A DNA stretch of 5,654 bases from Chloroflexia bacterium (GTDB lineage Bacteria > Chloroflexota > Chloroflexia > Thermobaculales > Thermobaculaceae). Location of the stretch: NCBI GenBank assembly GCA_013695265.1, contig JACDAU010000019.1, positions 1 to 5,654 of the forward strand. The letters are read 5' to 3'. Below, one piece after another: positions 5,550-5,654 of this stretch (its first letter is position 1; each line of letters opens with the position of its first letter). The position numbers and the translations under genes are program-made. Below the pieces are notes generated by a model. It had not been told where the DNA came from. It saw nothing but the letters and a program-made list of their open reading frames with translations, and ran no database searches.

Positions 5550-5579
5550 AGTATAACAGAGCGGCGGGCGGGGTATCAA
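5550..5579 (-). promoter_or_regulatory. Sigma70-type promoter for the PHP-GT-PIP synthase operon
   Basis: On the minus strand a -35 TTGATA (5579-5574, five of six consensus bases) is separated by 18 bases from a -10 TATACT (5555-5550, five of six), which is also preceded by TG at the extended -10 place. RNA would begin near 5543. In DNA this GC-rich, an AT-rich hexamer pair at correct spacing directly before an operon is good evidence, though a motif match only. Confidence 0.65.
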
Positions 5580-5654
5580 CGCGGGGCGGGGCTGTTGCCC
5601 GACACGGGAAGCTGCTCAGGACGACGGTCGCGCTGGCCCGGCACAGGAGTTGAG
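5580..5654. other. Right-edge sequence upstream of the promoter, no gene called
   Basis: These 75 bases lie upstream of the predicted promoter. The PHP reading frame stays open through them but holds no ATG, GTG or TTG, so an extension would need a start beyond the window. On the plus strand AGGAG occurs 6 bases from the end, which could belong to a divergent gene outside the window. Neither can be decided here. Confidence 0.4.

Noticed and set aside
5643..5654. AGGAG near the right edge as the ribosome site of a divergent plus-strand gene
   Set aside because: A five-base match at the edge with no start codon in view is not enough to call a gene.

Overview
The window is GC-rich bacterial DNA. 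Every gene I can support lies on the minus strand, so transcription runs from high to low coordinates. The genes form two tightly packed groups separated by a spacer of about 265 bases (2694-2958). No RNA gene, transposase, phage gene or CRISPR array is visible.

Right-hand group (about 5580 down to 2959): a sigma70-like promoter, a PHP-domain metallo-phosphoesterase, a GT4 glycosyltransferase resembling mycobacterial phosphatidylinositol mannosyltransferase PimA, and a CDP-alcohol phosphatidyltransferase resembling phosphatidylinositol-phosphate (PIP) synthase. The reading frames overlap by 4 and 8 bases. The simplest reading is a short pathway that makes an inositol-type phospholipid and glycosylates it at the inner face of the membrane. 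The PHP protein may supply a phosphatase step, but that is inference.

Left-hand group (about 2730 down to the left edge): a possible extended -10 promoter, a small PPOX-class F420-dependent flavin/deazaflavin-fold oxidoreductase, then cofD, cofC and cofE, which assemble coenzyme F420 from Fo, a phospho-acid, GTP and glutamate. cofD starts just after the oxidoreductase stop, and cofD/cofC and cofC/cofE overlap by ATGA. cofE is cut by the left edge, and its last residues (and any fused C-terminal domain) are outside the window. An F420-using enzyme is thus made together with its cofactor pathway.

The spacer between the groups holds no convincing gene. It is rich in symmetric sequence: a diverged 17-base direct repeat with hairpin potential, a near-perfect 21-base palindrome, and a 30-base imperfect inverted repeat.

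Organism: F420 synthesis as separate cofD, cofC and cofE genes, plus a PimA/PIP-synthase-like pair, high GC, and GTG starts, suggest a Chloroflexota lineage (for example Thermomicrobia-like) or an actinobacterium. I favour the former because the gene order is not the mycobacterial one, but the window cannot prove it.
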